64,000 bases of DNA from Zymoseptoria tritici IPO323. Lineage: Eukaryota; Ascomycota; Dothideomycetes; Mycosphaerellales; Mycosphaerellaceae. The stretch covers positions 2,418,001 through 2,482,000 of the forward strand of contig NC_018215.1 in NCBI RefSeq assembly GCF_000219625.1, given 5' to 3'. The translations under genes and the position numbers were made by a program. Shown here one piece after another: positions 42,573 through 53,152 of this stretch. The number at the start of each line of letters is the position of its first letter. Position 1 is the stretch's first letter. The notes beneath the pieces were generated by a model that saw nothing but the letters and a program-made list of their open reading frames with translations, had not been told where the DNA came from and did not search any database.

Positions 42573-44519
42573 ATGAATTCTTTGGCTGCTGGAAAGGTCA
42601 TCTCCGGGAACACTAAATCGAACATACTGAAATGTACCAGACGCTATTCGAACCATTCAGCAAGCACTGGAAATGGAAACGGTGCACATCTCGCGAGAGC
42701 CGAGGACACTGAAACACAAAGAGACTTCATCGTCAACGTCTTGAATGTCACGCCTACGAGGCGAGATGCTAAGCAATATCTCGCTCGGTTTGAGGTCAAA
42801 TCAAAAATCGCCTCTCAGGATGAACGAAATGCTCGCCATCGTCGGGATCAGGACCGGGTGGACCGTATGGGAGTGAATCTAGGTGGGCTTTACGCTCCCG
42901 CTCGAGCGATTGCCAATACGCCTCAATTTACGCAACAAGAAGCTGTCAAAGAGCAGACCGCGACAGTGCCCGAGCAGCAACTTCACATCGCTCTGGTGTG
43001 TCTGAGAGCAGCGGATGGGATCGATGATGAGACATTGGATGGTCTGGCAGTGACCCTTTCACAACTGGTCAAGCTCGATATGAGAATCGTTCTTGTGCTG
43101 GCTTCGGACAACCCGATGGATGAGTTCATCAAGATTAACCGCACGCCCGTCGACATTAAACCAATTCGAAATGCATTCGCCAAACAGGCAAGTAGAATAT
43201 GCGATGCTCTCGAACGACACAGTCCCAAGGGAGGTCGTTCGGTGCCCAATGCTCTTGAGCAGGTTCATGAGGGCGAAGATCTTGGAGTTGCGATACCAGA
43301 ACTCATAGCAGACCCTTTGCAAAGGGGCATTATTCCGATCGTCCCCTCGATGGCTTACACTCTCTCTGGCAAATTGCTACCAGTTCCAACCTCAGAAGTC
43401 ATGACCGGTCTGACCAAATTTCTCTCTGGATTGGACAATGTAAGCGGAAAGCAGAAGGCCGCACCTTCTCCAGAAACGGCATCACTGGATCGCATCATCA
43501 TACTCGATGCGATTGGAGGAATACCCAGCAAAGACCGGGGAGACGGCGCCCACGTCTTTATCAATCTCCAACAAGAATTCGACAAAATCTCCCAAGAACT
43601 GTCAGAGTACGCCGCACGAAAGAATAACGGCACAGCGTCCCGACTTACCGTCTACGACCAGCACCGTGCCAACATGGACCTCATTCGCCGCTGCCTTACC
43701 CTGCTCCCTACATCCTCCTCCGCTCTAATCGTCACTCCCAACGAAGCAGCCTCCGCTTCCCGGCGCTCCACAGCCCCCACCCTCGGTGCCGGCACCCGCC
43801 GTCAAAAGAATCCTCTAATCCACAACCTCCTCACCAACAAGCCTCTCATCTCCTCCTCCCTCCCTGTCTCCCGTTTCACCCAGCACTCGCCTTCCACCCC
43901 GACCCGAGCTCAACTCTCCACCGTCCTCCGCCTCGGCATGCCTTTGACTATCGTTCCTCCGCCACCCTCACCCTTGGGCTGGCAACTTCCTTTGCCATCG
44001 GGAACCACTTCTCTCGACCTTACTACCGATCCTCGCATCGACCTCCCTCGCCTTATCCACCTCATCGAAGACTCCTTTCGCCGGAAACTGAATGTCCCTC
44101 ATTACCTCTCCCGCATCTCCAGCCGCCTCGCAGGCCTGATCATCGCAGGGCAGTACGAAGGTGCCGCGATCCTGACCTGGGAGATGCCACCCGGCGTCAA
44201 CGATCCATCTCGGCTGGTGCCGTACCTGGACAAATTCGCCGTATTGCAGACTTCACAGGGTAGTAGCGGCGTGGCGGATATCGTGTTCCAAGCGATGGTC
44301 CGGTCCGGCTTCCCCAAAGGAGTGTGCTGGAGAAGTCGAGTGGGTAATCCGGTGAACAAATGGTATTTTGAGCGAGCGGAGGGGAGTTGGAGGGTGGAGG
44401 GAACGGAGTGGGTCATGTTTTGGACTGGTAAAGGTGTGGTTGAAGACCAACAGAGGTGGGACGACTATGTTGCTGTGTGCAGGAGTATACCTGCTAGCCT
44501 TGAGCCAGTCAGGAAATGA
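42573..44519 (+). CDS. arg2: Mitochondrial N-acetylglutamate synthase (amino-acid acetyltransferase)
   Basis: Single exon, 648 residues from ATG 42573. The N-terminus is a presequence without acidic residues and with basic ones (KVISGNTKSNILKCTRRYS). The long first part is the degenerate amino-acid-kinase-like domain typical of fungal Arg2 (FIVNVLNVTPTRRDAKQYL, LHIALVCLRAADGIDDETL, IPIVPSMAY). The C-terminal part is the GNAT-like NAT domain: YEGAAILTWEMPPG, YLDKFAVLQTSQGSSGVADIVFQAMVRS and NKWYFERAEGSWR. It catalyses acetyl-CoA plus glutamate to N-acetylglutamate, the first step of arginine synthesis, in the mitochondrial matrix. The length is somewhat shorter than some Aspergillus homologues, mainly at the N-terminus. 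Confidence 0.93.
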   Translation: MNSLAAGKVISGNTKSNILKCTRRYSNHSASTGNGNGAHLARAEDTETQRDFIVNVLNVTPTRRDAKQYLARFEVKSKIASQDERNARHRRDQDRVDRMGVNLGGLYAPARAIANTPQFTQQEAVKEQTATVPEQQLHIALVCLRAADGIDDETLDGLAVTLSQLVKLDMRIVLVLASDNPMDEFIKINRTPVDIKPIRNAFAKQASRICDALERHSPKGGRSVPNALEQVHEGEDLGVAIPELIADPLQRGIIPIVPSMAYTLSGKLLPVPTSEVMTGLTKFLSGLDNVSGKQKAAPSPETASLDRIIILDAIGGIPSKDRGDGAHVFINLQQEFDKISQELSEYAARKNNGTASRLTVYDQHRANMDLIRRCLTLLPTSSSALIVTPNEAASASRRSTAPTLGAGTRRQKNPLIHNLLTNKPLISSSLPVSRFTQHSPSTPTRAQLSTVLRLGMPLTIVPPPPSPLGWQLPLPSGTTSLDLTTDPRIDLPRLIHLIEDSFRRKLNVPHYLSRISSRLAGLIIAGQYEGAAILTWEMPPGVNDPSRLVPYLDKFAVLQTSQGSSGVADIVFQAMVRSGFPKGVCWRSRVGNPVNKWYFERAEGSWRVEGTEWVMFWTGKGVVEDQQRWDDYVAVCRSIPASLEPVRK

Positions 44520-45112
44520 GTTGAGCTGCTGGGATTTTGTGTATGAGAACGTTGGAGAAGACGCGGAGGCGGAGCCTTGACTGGAACCGCACGAGTTTTG
44601 AAGCGACTTCGTCCCGGAGTTGGGGATCTGGGACAGATGGAATCGTGGCAAGGATGCACGAGGAGACGTGCGTCGCTTTGGACTGACTTCAAGAGCGGCG
44701 GCCATGTCTTCAAGACTGTGCTGAACACGCATGTAACTGAGAGTCTGGTCTCCAGAGCTCAGTCTGTGCCAATCGTCCGAGGAGCAGAAACGAACCAGCA
44801 TTCTCGCGCGCCGGAGGGTTCTCCGAGCAGACGGCTCAGCTTGTTCGTAAAGGGGCCAGCTCAGTCGCAATGCGTACTTCCTAAATCCGGGGCATCAGTA
44901 CTCTTGCTGAGCTCATCATAGCTCGGACGCCGGTGGCAGAAGGATTCGCCGAGTCGTCAAGCTGACAAATCGAGCAGTCTTGGAGCAGGACGAAGGGGAC
45001 GACCAATCGAAACATATATATTAGATGAGATCAACGCAATGTCGGAACCATTCTGGCCCAACATCGACGACCAGTGGTATCACCGACAAGAAAATCGCAC
45101 TTCCTCACAACA
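44520..45112. other. Intergenic, nothing recognised
   Basis: 3' flank of the ARG2-type gene and leader of the next SDR. Short ORFs only. A possible TATA-type run (ATATATAT) lies at about 45014, roughly 100 bp upstream of ATG 45113. Confidence 0.45.
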
Positions 45113-45989
45113 ATGACTTCGGTCCTGGTCACCGGTGCCGGCCGCGGTCTGGGCCTGGCGTTCGTCAAAGAGCTCGTCTCCCTTTCCCATATCAGCAGAA
45201 TCATTGCAAGCGTGCGCAGTCTATCTGCCGAGTTGGAGGGCATTGCGAAGGCATCTTCAGGTCGAGTGACGATTGTCACTTTCGACGTCGCCGATGAGGA
45301 GTCGATCAGAAAAGCCGTTCCGGAAGTCGAAGCCGCTCTTGGGAAAGGTAATGGTCTGGACATCTTGATCAACAACGTTGGGATCGCCAAGTGGGCTCCT
45401 GACGGGACCAAGTCCATGGCGTCCGAAGATCTGGAGGAGAGCTTCAGGGTCAACGTGCTCGGCGTGCACTGGGTGACTCGAACTTTCCTGCCTCTGCTGC
45501 AAGCTGGGAAGTTGAAGAAGGTGGCCAACATGTGAGTCCAGCAAATCTGACTCTCCGCATTCCTGATTGCTGACTCCGACAGTGGTACAACCCTGGGCTC
45601 CCTCACGCTTGCTGAACAGTATACCTGGGCGGCATGTCCGGCATACAAGATCTCCAAAGCTGCGGCACACGCACTCACGGTCCAGTATGCCCTCGAATAC
45701 GGCAAAGATGGGTTCACTTTTATCGCACTCTCTCCGGGCGTAAGTCGTAGCACCGCGTCTTGGTACACTGTCTCGTCGAGAGTGCTGACCCACTGGATTA
45801 TAGTGGCTGAAGACTGATCTGGGCGGAGGAGACGCAGCCGATCTGACTCCCGAGCAGGGCGCGAAAGCCTCGCTGGACATCATCTGGAAGCCGAATGATC
45901 AGACGAACGGCAAGCTGACCGTGGTCAAAGTTCCGGGATTTGAGAATCGGCCTTTGAATTCGTATGACGGCAAAGATGCGCCGTGGTGA
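45113..45989 (+). CDS. Short-chain dehydrogenase/reductase (C-factor-like)
   Basis: Three exons: 45113-45531, 45583-45739 and 45804-45989; introns 45532-45582 (51 nt, GTGAGT, CTGAC) and 45740-45803 (64 nt, GTAAGT, CTGAC); 253 residues. Cofactor motif TGAGRGLG at residues 7-14, LDILINNVGIA, serine region IGTTLGS straight after the first intron, catalytic YKISKAA (Y-x3-K), then LSPG-WLKTDLGG across the second intron. The PG-W-x-K-T-D-L-G pattern and overall length resemble the sniffer/C-factor-like SDR group. It reduces or oxidises a small carbonyl/alcohol substrate with NAD(P)(H); the exact substrate is unknown. There is no targeting signal, so it is probably cytosolic. Confidence 0.9.
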
Positions 45990-46748
45990 ACCACCTCTCC
46001 CAGGCTAGCACGAGGATGAATTGACTTTCGGCATTTGAGGGAGAGAACACCTGTCGCCTCCCCCTCTTCCTCGTTGAGCTTAATCACAACGTTCATGAGC
46101 TCCCCATGCATGACTCTTCCCCGCTTCTCCACCGCATTGTTGCACGTGGGAAGGCCTATTGCAAGGCTACCAATTAGGTGAGACAATGACGCTCCCAATC
46201 TTCGCGCTCCTCATCCTTGCGCGCAACCCTATCGGTACAGTCTTGGAGTATAAGCCGACGCTGTCTCAATTACACTGGATTCTGTCGATCTCGTTCGCGA
46301 GGCCTGGCTTTGATTCTTGCTTTCGGGAAAGGACTTGCAGAGTTACCTCCGCCGTTGTACATGTCGTAAAAGCGCCGGCAGCCTTCGACAAATCAAGGAC
46401 CTGAGACTGACTGCGACTGACTCGATGTGGTCTCCCCAGAATTGTGAGACATCCAGTTTCCCGGGTTATCTCTGACTGCAGGGGTCAAGCCATCCCGGTG
46501 CGAGTTTTTGCAAGGCAGGGGAATTGAGCCTGAGCTTCCCTGCAGACATGCCTTTGACCTGACCCTGTGATCAGACGACTTTACGAGGTATGCTCCGACG
46601 TTTACCGACTAGAAGCTTCCAAGAGTATCCTTGACCTCCGATCGCTATCCCCTTCACGGTCGAAGCCGCTCTTTTCCATCACGGTACAGCACCTGTGATT
46701 CTGTGTGATCACGCAACTAGGCGCGAGAGAGGGGAAGCCGTCTTCGTC
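45990..46748. other. Intergenic upstream of the secreted-protein gene
   Basis: No supported gene. An antisense ORF at 45899-46198 overlaps the SDR end and has no features. Confidence 0.5.
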
Positions 46749-46757
46749 TATAAAAAA
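46749..46757 (+). promoter_or_regulatory. TATA box of the small secreted protein gene
   Basis: TATAAAAAA 174 bases upstream of the ATG at 46923, with a repeat-rich leader between them. Confidence 0.6.
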
Positions 46758-46809
46758 GCGCGAATTCGCCGTTGATTCGATTCCAAGTCAAGTCAGCCAG
46801 CTTTCGCAG

Positions 46810-46908
46810 CCAGCACTCAACCACAGCCAACACTGATTCACGGATAACATTCATCCAAGGTAAATACTCATCCACGGCCAACACTCATCCACGGCCAGCA
46901 CTCACCGG
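46810..46908 (+). repeat. Five-copy ~17-18-bp minisatellite in the leader of the secreted-protein gene
   Basis: Successive degenerate copies of a unit like AACACTCATCCACGGCC lie directly between the TATA box and the ATG. The last two copies are nearly identical and the first three are more diverged. Confidence 0.6.
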
Positions 46909-46922
46909 CAAACGACATCAAC

Positions 46923-47163
46923 ATGAAGACCATCTTCTTCCTGACTTCCATCCTCCTCGCGATCTGCGCATCCGCAGCTCCTGCCGCAGAGGCATCTCCT
47001 CAACATGGTGACGATCCTTGCGAGGCTGCCTGCAGTATATATGGGTCCCACGAGCAGTGCTGCGTGGTAAGTGATCCTGATCCGGTACTCTCGCTCCGAT
47101 ATGACACGAAGCTAATGTGCCCAGTGCGCTACGATCCGCTCCGAACGGAGACCCGGCTGTTAG
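46923..47163 (+). CDS. Small secreted cysteine-rich protein (effector-like)
   Basis: Two exons, 46923-47066 and 47125-47163, with the intron at 47067-47124 (58 nt: GTAAGT, GCTAAT branch, CCCAG); 60 residues. The signal peptide MKTIFFLTSILLAICASAA is followed by a short acidic propeptide-like stretch (PAAEASPQHGDD). The mature end has six cysteines at residues 33, 37, 46, 47, 49 and 60: C-x3-C-x8-CC-x-C-x10-C, the last being the C-terminal residue. Splicing is required to gain the last two cysteines. No family is recognised. Size, secretion, an even cysteine number and a TATA-box promoter in a gene-poor, repeat-bearing region fit a candidate effector or antimicrobial peptide (inference). Confidence 0.75.
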
Positions 47164-48582
47164 GGGCCGAAGCTCAATACGAACCCGATACTTTTTCGTC
47201 ACCCGATCCTGCCCGCTCAATTACCGAAACATCGACCAAAGCATTTCTGCTCGGGAGGGTCAGGAGTTGCTGCAGCATCTTTAGCCTGCAATTTTGCTTG
47301 TGTGTTGTTGGAAGATTACCTCATCAGGAGGCGGGAGAAGCACTGCAGCATCGTTAGTCTGCAGATTTGTTGATCATCAATTCATCATCTTTGCTCGGAC
47401 CGGAAGCCGACCACTTTTCATCTATGTGCGGATGCATGGGCTTCAATTGTGTCGCCTCCCTTTGCACTATCTGCCATTCTGGCCGATTTGAACGAATGCA
47501 GTCATGTCTCATTATGCGTGCTATTCAGTGTGATGGAGTCTGTCTGCGCCACAATATGCAGGCGCATGTTGCGGCACTTGCAAGACCGACTGGATTGCAG
47601 CGGAAAAGGTCAAGCTATGGGCTCTAGACGATGGGCCGGCGCCTCACTTTGCTGACGATATCAGACTGCGCCGCGAATACCTCGCATAATCTGGCACGGC
47701 ACTTCGCACGATACTCAAATAGTAGGAGATGCAAGTAAATCGATCAACGGTGTGTCATTGAAGTGCGAGAGCGAGCATGAAAGAAATCCATTATCCATAT
47801 CTCCAATCTAAGAACGATCGAGCGACGACCAGGGCTGTTGGATACCAACCTCGAGTGGATTGCGACGTATGTCACCACCCACAACCCATTAACTCCAGCA
47901 CAATCCATCCAGACACGGACACCTCCTTTCCAATGTAAGAGTCATTCGCCAAAAGCCAACCGAGGGACCACATTCCATCAAGACATGGACACCTCCGTCC
48001 ACTGATTTCCGGCGTTGATGGCTTCACTCGTCAGATAGCCCGGGCAAGGCAGCCTCTTTGAAACGCGGAAATGGAGTATCAGAAATAGCCGAAGAATGAT
48101 CGACGTTCTGTCCTCATGGCTGTCAGCAGTTGTTGCTGGCTGAGGTGGGTGTCTAGATTACGACGAGGAGGTCGCTTGAATGGGAAGACCTAGGCGGTAC
48201 GTGAACCGTCACGGTGAACGAATATCGGGTTATGCACTTCTCCGATCCTTACGGCTTCGACTGCAATCCCCTGACTCCGGACTCGAAACAGCTGATCTCC
48301 AGTTACCCCCCTGGCCAGTAACACGAGAACAAGCACGCTGTTCCTAGCCTGGCCTCCTCGCCGAACATTGCCATCAAGGTCCCGACAGAACATTGCGACC
48401 GATCAGCAGATCTTTCCGCGATTGCCAGATATGGGCTCTCGTACAAGGTCAAGTCTGTACGGCAACTGACCAGCAGATCCTTCCACGGTGACGTGGTCGA
48501 AGATACAGTATAGTCCAACTGAGCGACAACTTCTCTACAGCCGAGCTCCCAAGATTGCAGTACTGAATGCTTCTCATCCGTG
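47164..48582. other. Gene-poor region, nothing recognised
   Basis: 3' side of the secreted-protein gene and beyond. Only short ORFs without domains; no tRNA-like structure was recognised. Confidence 0.5.
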
Positions 48583-48984
48583 CTATTCCTCTACTCGGAG
48601 TTTGCCCTGAGCTCGAAGTATTCTTGACCGCAGGACTTGCAGATGCGTCTCGGTCGCCTCTGCCTTGACGTCCGCAAATTTGACATATAGGTCTTTGAGA
48701 TTCTGCAAGCCAGCGCTCCCATGTTTCCCACCTTCTTCTGCAGCGTTTTGTAGTCCACTGAGACCCTCGTATCAAGTAGGATCGCCGTTGAGAGCCGACA
48801 TCTGTAAAGCCGGTGATAATAGCCGTTGTATCCAGTCCTGCCATTCTCGTGCGTCGTTACCCCTGAAAGGCTCGATGGAGTCCCAAGTTGCTTGTGGTTT
48901 TGCGAAGACGGCTCGTCTGGTCGTGTTATAGTATTGCACACGGTACCGATAGCTTGGAGGAGTGGTTGAGTCTTCATCACGCAT
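48583..48984 (-). pseudogene. Hypothetical gene broken by one in-frame TGA
   Basis: On the minus strand a single frame runs from ATG 48984 to TAG 48583-48585 (134 codons) with one internal stop, TGA at 48772-48774. Before it: MRDEDSTTPPSYRYRVQYYN and a helical segment with DWIQRLLSPALQ. After it: GLSGLQNAAEEGGKHGSAGL, then DLYVKFADVKAEATETHLQV and a basic end. Both halves read like one soluble helical protein in the same frame, so a single nonsense change (for example CGA to TGA) is the simplest reading. I found no intron that removes the stop in frame. If the stop is functional, only a 70-residue protein is made. The family is unknown. Confidence 0.42.
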
Positions 48985-49412
48985 CGAGTGATGCTGGTCA
49001 CAGATAGGAGTATGCCGAGATGGCTGCGGACGTAATCTGGCAAAGGGCTGTTTCAGACTCGTCACCAGGACGGCAGGTTCGCATCGGGTGAAAGGGATGG
49101 TCAGGAAAAATGTAAAATGAGCGAGAGACGTCGAATGAGTCTTTGGATTCCATCACGATCTGTATGTCACAAATCGGAAGTTGTTGCCAGTCGCGCGTTG
49201 CCGGTCGCGTGGACTTCTTCCCGTGCTTTCCGTGTGACGAAGGAAGCGACCCAATTCTTATACTGCGTGAGACTGGACAGCGAGCACAAGAGTGAAAGGA
49301 GCATCGAAGACGCACTGATTTTGGGGCATGAATTGGAGGACGATGGTGATCGAGGACAATGGCAAGGAGACGCGACGACAGAGGAACGCGTCAACACGAC
49401 AACAAAGACACG
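48985..49412. other. Intergenic, nothing recognised
   Basis: Overlapping short ORFs on both strands, no features. Confidence 0.45.
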
Positions 49413-49608
49413 TGACGGCAAGGGAACATGACGGCAAGTGAAGGTGGAACACAACAGCAGTGGACGACGACGGTAGTGGAAGATGACCGCGGTGGAAGAC
49501 GACGGCGGTGGAGGGCCCAGGGCGACGGAGAGGAAAGACGACGGGATGAAAAGACAACGGCAGTGAAAGAGGATAACAGGAGAAGACGACAGCAGTGGAA
49601 GATGAGAA
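49413..49608. repeat. Degenerate purine-rich minisatellite (GACGACGGYGGTGGAAGA-like)
   Basis: About ten diverged copies of a 15-18-bp unit with core GTGGAAGACGACGGC. Long ORFs across it on both strands (e.g. 49258-49932 minus) are a by-product of the repeat. Confidence 0.65.
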
Positions 49609-49768
49609 CAAAGTACATTGATGATATATCTGAGAAGCTATCTGTAGATCTGTCTTGGTTTCACCTGCCACAAAGGACAAGCTACTTAACACCGGACACC
49701 GCGTGAAGGTGCAGATCTGTTCGTCCGGCACGCCCTCATCCGAAGAATCCTTGAGCGCGCCTCTTCCC

Positions 49769-49984
49769 TTAAAAGCAGCAGAAGAGACTTCCCAGGGCTC
49801 TCCAAAAGCCGGCGGAAGACTTGGGCTTTGGAGTGGGCTGATTGTCGAAGATGGCATCGATACGGGCTTGGGCCTTGCGGTGCATCTTGCATTGACAGAG
49901 AACTTCGTAATTGACTGGGTCGGACGGGTCATACCCGAAGAGACAACCGCATTTGTCCACGTAAGTGGAGATGTTTGAAGACAT
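49769..49984 (-). CDS. Small hypothetical protein with C-terminal cysteines
   Basis: ATG 49984 to TAA 49769-49771, 71 residues. Just upstream lies a convincing intron at 49990-50051 (62 nt: GTGAGT, GCTAAC branch, CACAG), which would fall in the 5' leader. A further GCTAAC..CAG acceptor near 50103 suggests another leader intron. The sequence has paired cysteines (KCGCLFGYDPSDPVNYEVL, then LCQCKMHRKAQARIDAIF), a Pro/Lys linker and a hydrophobic end LGSLFCCF, whose two cysteines could be lipid-modified. No family is recognised. Support comes mainly from the splice signals and protein-like composition. Confidence 0.45.
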   Translation of the reverse strand: MSSNISTYVDKCGCLFGYDPSDPVNYEVLCQCKMHRKAQARIDAIFDNQPTPKPKSSAGFWRALGSLFCCF

Positions 49985-50433
49985 GTCTACTGTGGTTGGA
50001 AGGCGTGTTAGCAGGTCATCTTCGACGTGGTTGGTATGGATGAGGACTCACATCTTTGAAACTGATTCTTGAGTCGCTTTTTCTTCCAAATTTGTAAATC
50101 TGACGGCGGTTAGCAAGTTCACATCGTGTGAGGGAGGATGTGTGGTGGAGGTGGTGGTGGTGGTGAGATGTCGTGTGGTGCACGTCGTGTGAGGGTGGTG
50201 GTTGTGCTGAGAAGAGAAGAGAGGGCAGGCAGACGTACCAGTCTAGTCGCAAAGATGGAGAAGAAAGAAGAGAAGAGGAAGAGAGTCGAGGAAGACGAAG
50301 AGTTTTATTCTCCTCGAGAAGAGACGACTTGGCAGTACCATTGAAAGGACTCTTCCTCTTTCGCTCACATCTGTGACATTATGACCGCACGACTGACGGA
50401 CGAAGGCGAGTTCAACGTGAGTCTTATCGGCGT

Positions 50434-50644
50434 TCATGGACGTATTTGCTCTTGGCCGATACTTCTGACACCGATTAGACAGAAACAGAACCACGGTAGC
50501 AGGGTCCGAGGCAGACCTACCTCCCACCCTCATCAACTTTACAGTGGCGACGGCGAAGTCGATGATAGACATCGGGACAGTGACATTCAGGTCTTTGTAG
50601 AGAGCGAGGCAGACCTTTGTCTCCAACACGTCTCCTGTTCCCAT
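50434..50644 (-). CDS. Doubtful 52-residue hypothetical protein
   Basis: Model: exon 50517-50644, intron 50465-50516 (52 nt: GTCTGC, CTAAT branch, GTCAG), exon 50434-50464. The product contains KVCLALYKDLNVTVPMSIID and ends in GRSIGQEQIRP. Without splicing the frame stays open to 50243. An alternative exon upstream (ATG near 50723, donor GTGAGA) would read the region in another frame. The sequence supports some transcript here but not a single model. Confidence 0.22.
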
Positions 50645-52325
50645 GTAGAAGCAGCAACAATCACGTTCTCAGGGGCATTAGCATCTCACTTGCAGCGATG
50701 CAAGATTTGTTCCGTCATTTCGCGCTACTTTCGTAGTCCCGAATGAATAGCGGATTCGCCAATTATCTTCCGCGATAGCAATTTGACTTCAGATGTTAAA
50801 ACTGTTCAAGATATATGTCCAATTTCTCGCTCAACAGAAAACAGTGGTACCGCTCGATCGCATACACTGCGCACGGCTCTGCAGTCAATCGAGGCCGGCG
50901 AGATCGTCTGAATCGGGCACATCGATGATACAGCGCCTCCAAAGATGACAGGAGACGTGACAATGCAAATTTTCACTCTCGCTCCACGTGACCCCCTTTT
51001 TTGTGTTTGCCCAGATTTAGACTTTTTACATTCACTCGCCGCGATAGATAAGACTCCATGTTAGCACTCTACGGGTCTATCAATCGAGAACAACTTCGTA
51101 CCGAGACTTTGTGAATCGGCATCGGCCGAAGACGTCGCCGCGATCGGGAAGGCTTCGAGGCTTCGGCTTGTTGGACAAACATTTTACATGCTGTCAGATG
51201 GATGTCATCGCATAGCATCGCGTTCCTGATAAGTGTGCTCGTACAGACCGCTTGCTTTCTACTCGAGAACGGGCGACAGAATGGTCATGGATGAGCCAGA
51301 TCAGTGTCAATTCTCGCATCCCAACAATCCAAACATTCGGCATGCCGACCAAAAAGTTTCGGCCCGATGGAGAACCGAAAGCGCGAAGCACTTTTGACAA
51401 ACGGGCTTGCTCAGACTTACAAAGTACTCACTCCAGACAGGGAAATTGCTGTCATTCGATCGCTCACGTCGTCTCGTTCTTGCGTTCCATCGTTCAAAGA
51501 TTTCGGTCATCACTTTAGACAATTTTTTAAGCTTTCGTAGGGTCCACACTAGCGCCAATATGCGATCCATGGCTGCCATGCGGATGGAAACAACCCAATG
51601 GTGTTGGCAATACCTCCTGCTTGATCCGCCTCATTTGTTTCGCCGTAAAACTTTCTACTCTATTCTACATATGCACGCAGCACATGCGATGGTGATGGTC
51701 GGCAGGATTGAGGCAGTTGTAAAGAATGTCGTGGAAAATGTGGCAGAGAATCGAGCATGTCGTTGAGCCCGTCGTGAAGGTTATATTCGCCGAGACCGCT
51801 GATACAGTGGAAGATGGTTTAATCACGATTTCAGTGAAAACTCAACGAGCAATGACAGAAATGGTGGTGGTGATATCTCTCTCGTTCAAGATTCCCCATT
51901 GCGGTAGTTCGTTCCCGAAAGCGTAGCGACACAAGTGACGTACCTTTGAGCACACGGATGTCGGTCTCAACAAAGCAGTAGCACCAAGCATGTGGTCGTT
52001 CCACAAGGCCTAGTTGAGCAACGTGGAGACGACGGCAATCAGACGAATGAAGTCGAGGGAAGCAGGAGGTTCAGCCCTCGAAAGACCAGGACCGACACCA
52101 CATCTTGCGCAAAGCTGTACTGAAGCATCAGCAAGTCCTCAGATGTATGCTGCAGAATCGCTCGCTGCCGCTTCTAGAGTGCTCGCAACACGACAGGCGT
52201 ATCGACCGCAAAAAGCGATCCCCAATAAAATAACATCAAGCTCTTCATCAGCGACAAGGGGGCGGCATAACCACGGCAGAATCATTTTGGATATATATAC
52301 AAAAGAAAAGCCAGCGGGATTGTCA
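50645..52325. other. Gene-poor region, nothing recognised
   Basis: About 1.7 kb with only short ORFs on both strands and no domain, signal peptide or clear splice sites. Confidence 0.5.
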
Positions 52326-52431
52326 AACCCCCAAGATACTTCCATTTATTGGTCAGTCGGGAGGATGGGAATGACCGTCAACCCCCGAGCCACTTCCAAT
52401 TATTGGTCAGTCGGGATACGGGGATGACGTT
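52326..52431. repeat. 54-bp tandem duplication
   Basis: Two adjacent imperfect copies (52326-52379 and 52380-52431) sharing AACCCCC, ACTTCCA and TATTGGTCAGTCGGGA and ending in GATGAC. No coding context. Confidence 0.85.
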
Positions 52432-52834
52432 AGAGTTCTTGAAATTAAAGTCGGCAGACTCTAAAATGCCCTCTTCTTCTTTTGTTTGCGCGAAGGTCGC
52501 CGGTTCGAGTTTGAACTTTTTGCTTGTCAGAACGTCACCGGCGGAGAGGTGCGAGTGGAAAGGAAGGGCCGCAGGATGTGATGTAGCATGGATCTGTGAA
52601 TGGAATGTTTTGCCTTGAGCGAATGTCTGTCCCGGATAAAGTTCTCATTTGATGGATTTCTATTGATCAGATGGAAGAGGAGAGTTTCATACTTTTGAGT
52701 TTCGTACCCATCCGGCAGCCAGAGAACGATAATCTCGACGAGCATGAGTGATGCGCGGTTCGTCGACAGCTTGTCTGTTAGTACCAGATCAGTGCCCTCG
52801 AGATAACAGCAGATCACATACCGCTGTTCGACCT

Positions 52835-53152
52835 TCATTCGATCTGAGGCCAGACCTGACCCACGGGCTTGACCTTCGTCTCCGCCTCTTTGCCACCATC
52901 TCCGTGGGTCCATTCGTACCGGAGTTGGCCCGAGAGAGAGGACCTGCTGCTGCTGCCACGATGTTCCTTTCCATGATGGTCGTAGGCCTGGCGGATGGAG
53001 CGCCGGGCCGTACAGTCGTCGCCAGACTTGGTTGCGAAGCCACCGTTGCGCTCGGCACCATAGGTAATGTCGACGCAGCAGTGACCTCCGTCCGCCTCCA
53101 AGCATTCGCAGTATCCGCCACAGTTCAAGACGGCAAAGGCTGGACTGGCCAT
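52835..53152 (-). pseudogene. Possible small secreted Cys-rich protein gene without a clear start
   Basis: The frame ending at TGA 52835 contains a signal-peptide-like stretch KFFYAIAALTMASPAFAVL. It is followed by NCGGYCECLEADGGHCCVD, a further cysteine and a hydrophilic tail. Seven cysteines lie close to a predicted cleavage site after AFA. No ATG precedes the hydrophobic core in this frame: the codon where one is expected is ACG. The first ATG (53152) lies inside the core and would shorten the signal peptide. A missing 5' exon, a mutated start or use of the internal ATG are all possible. Just downstream, GTATGT and TACTAAC signals (about 52820 and 52760) suggest a 3' intron, so the locus may be transcribed. 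Confidence 0.35.

Noticed and set aside
49258..49932. 224-codon minus-strand ORF
   Set aside because: Its middle is the translated minisatellite and its ends lack protein features.
50138..50376. Plus-strand ORFs in a GGTGGT-rich stretch
   Set aside because: Simple-sequence effect; the minus strand shows leader-intron signals instead.
52436..52520. tRNA-like stretch with GACTCTAAA and GGTTCGAG
   Set aside because: The T-arm does not pair, there is no A-box or D-arm and the acceptor ends do not match; a chance resemblance.
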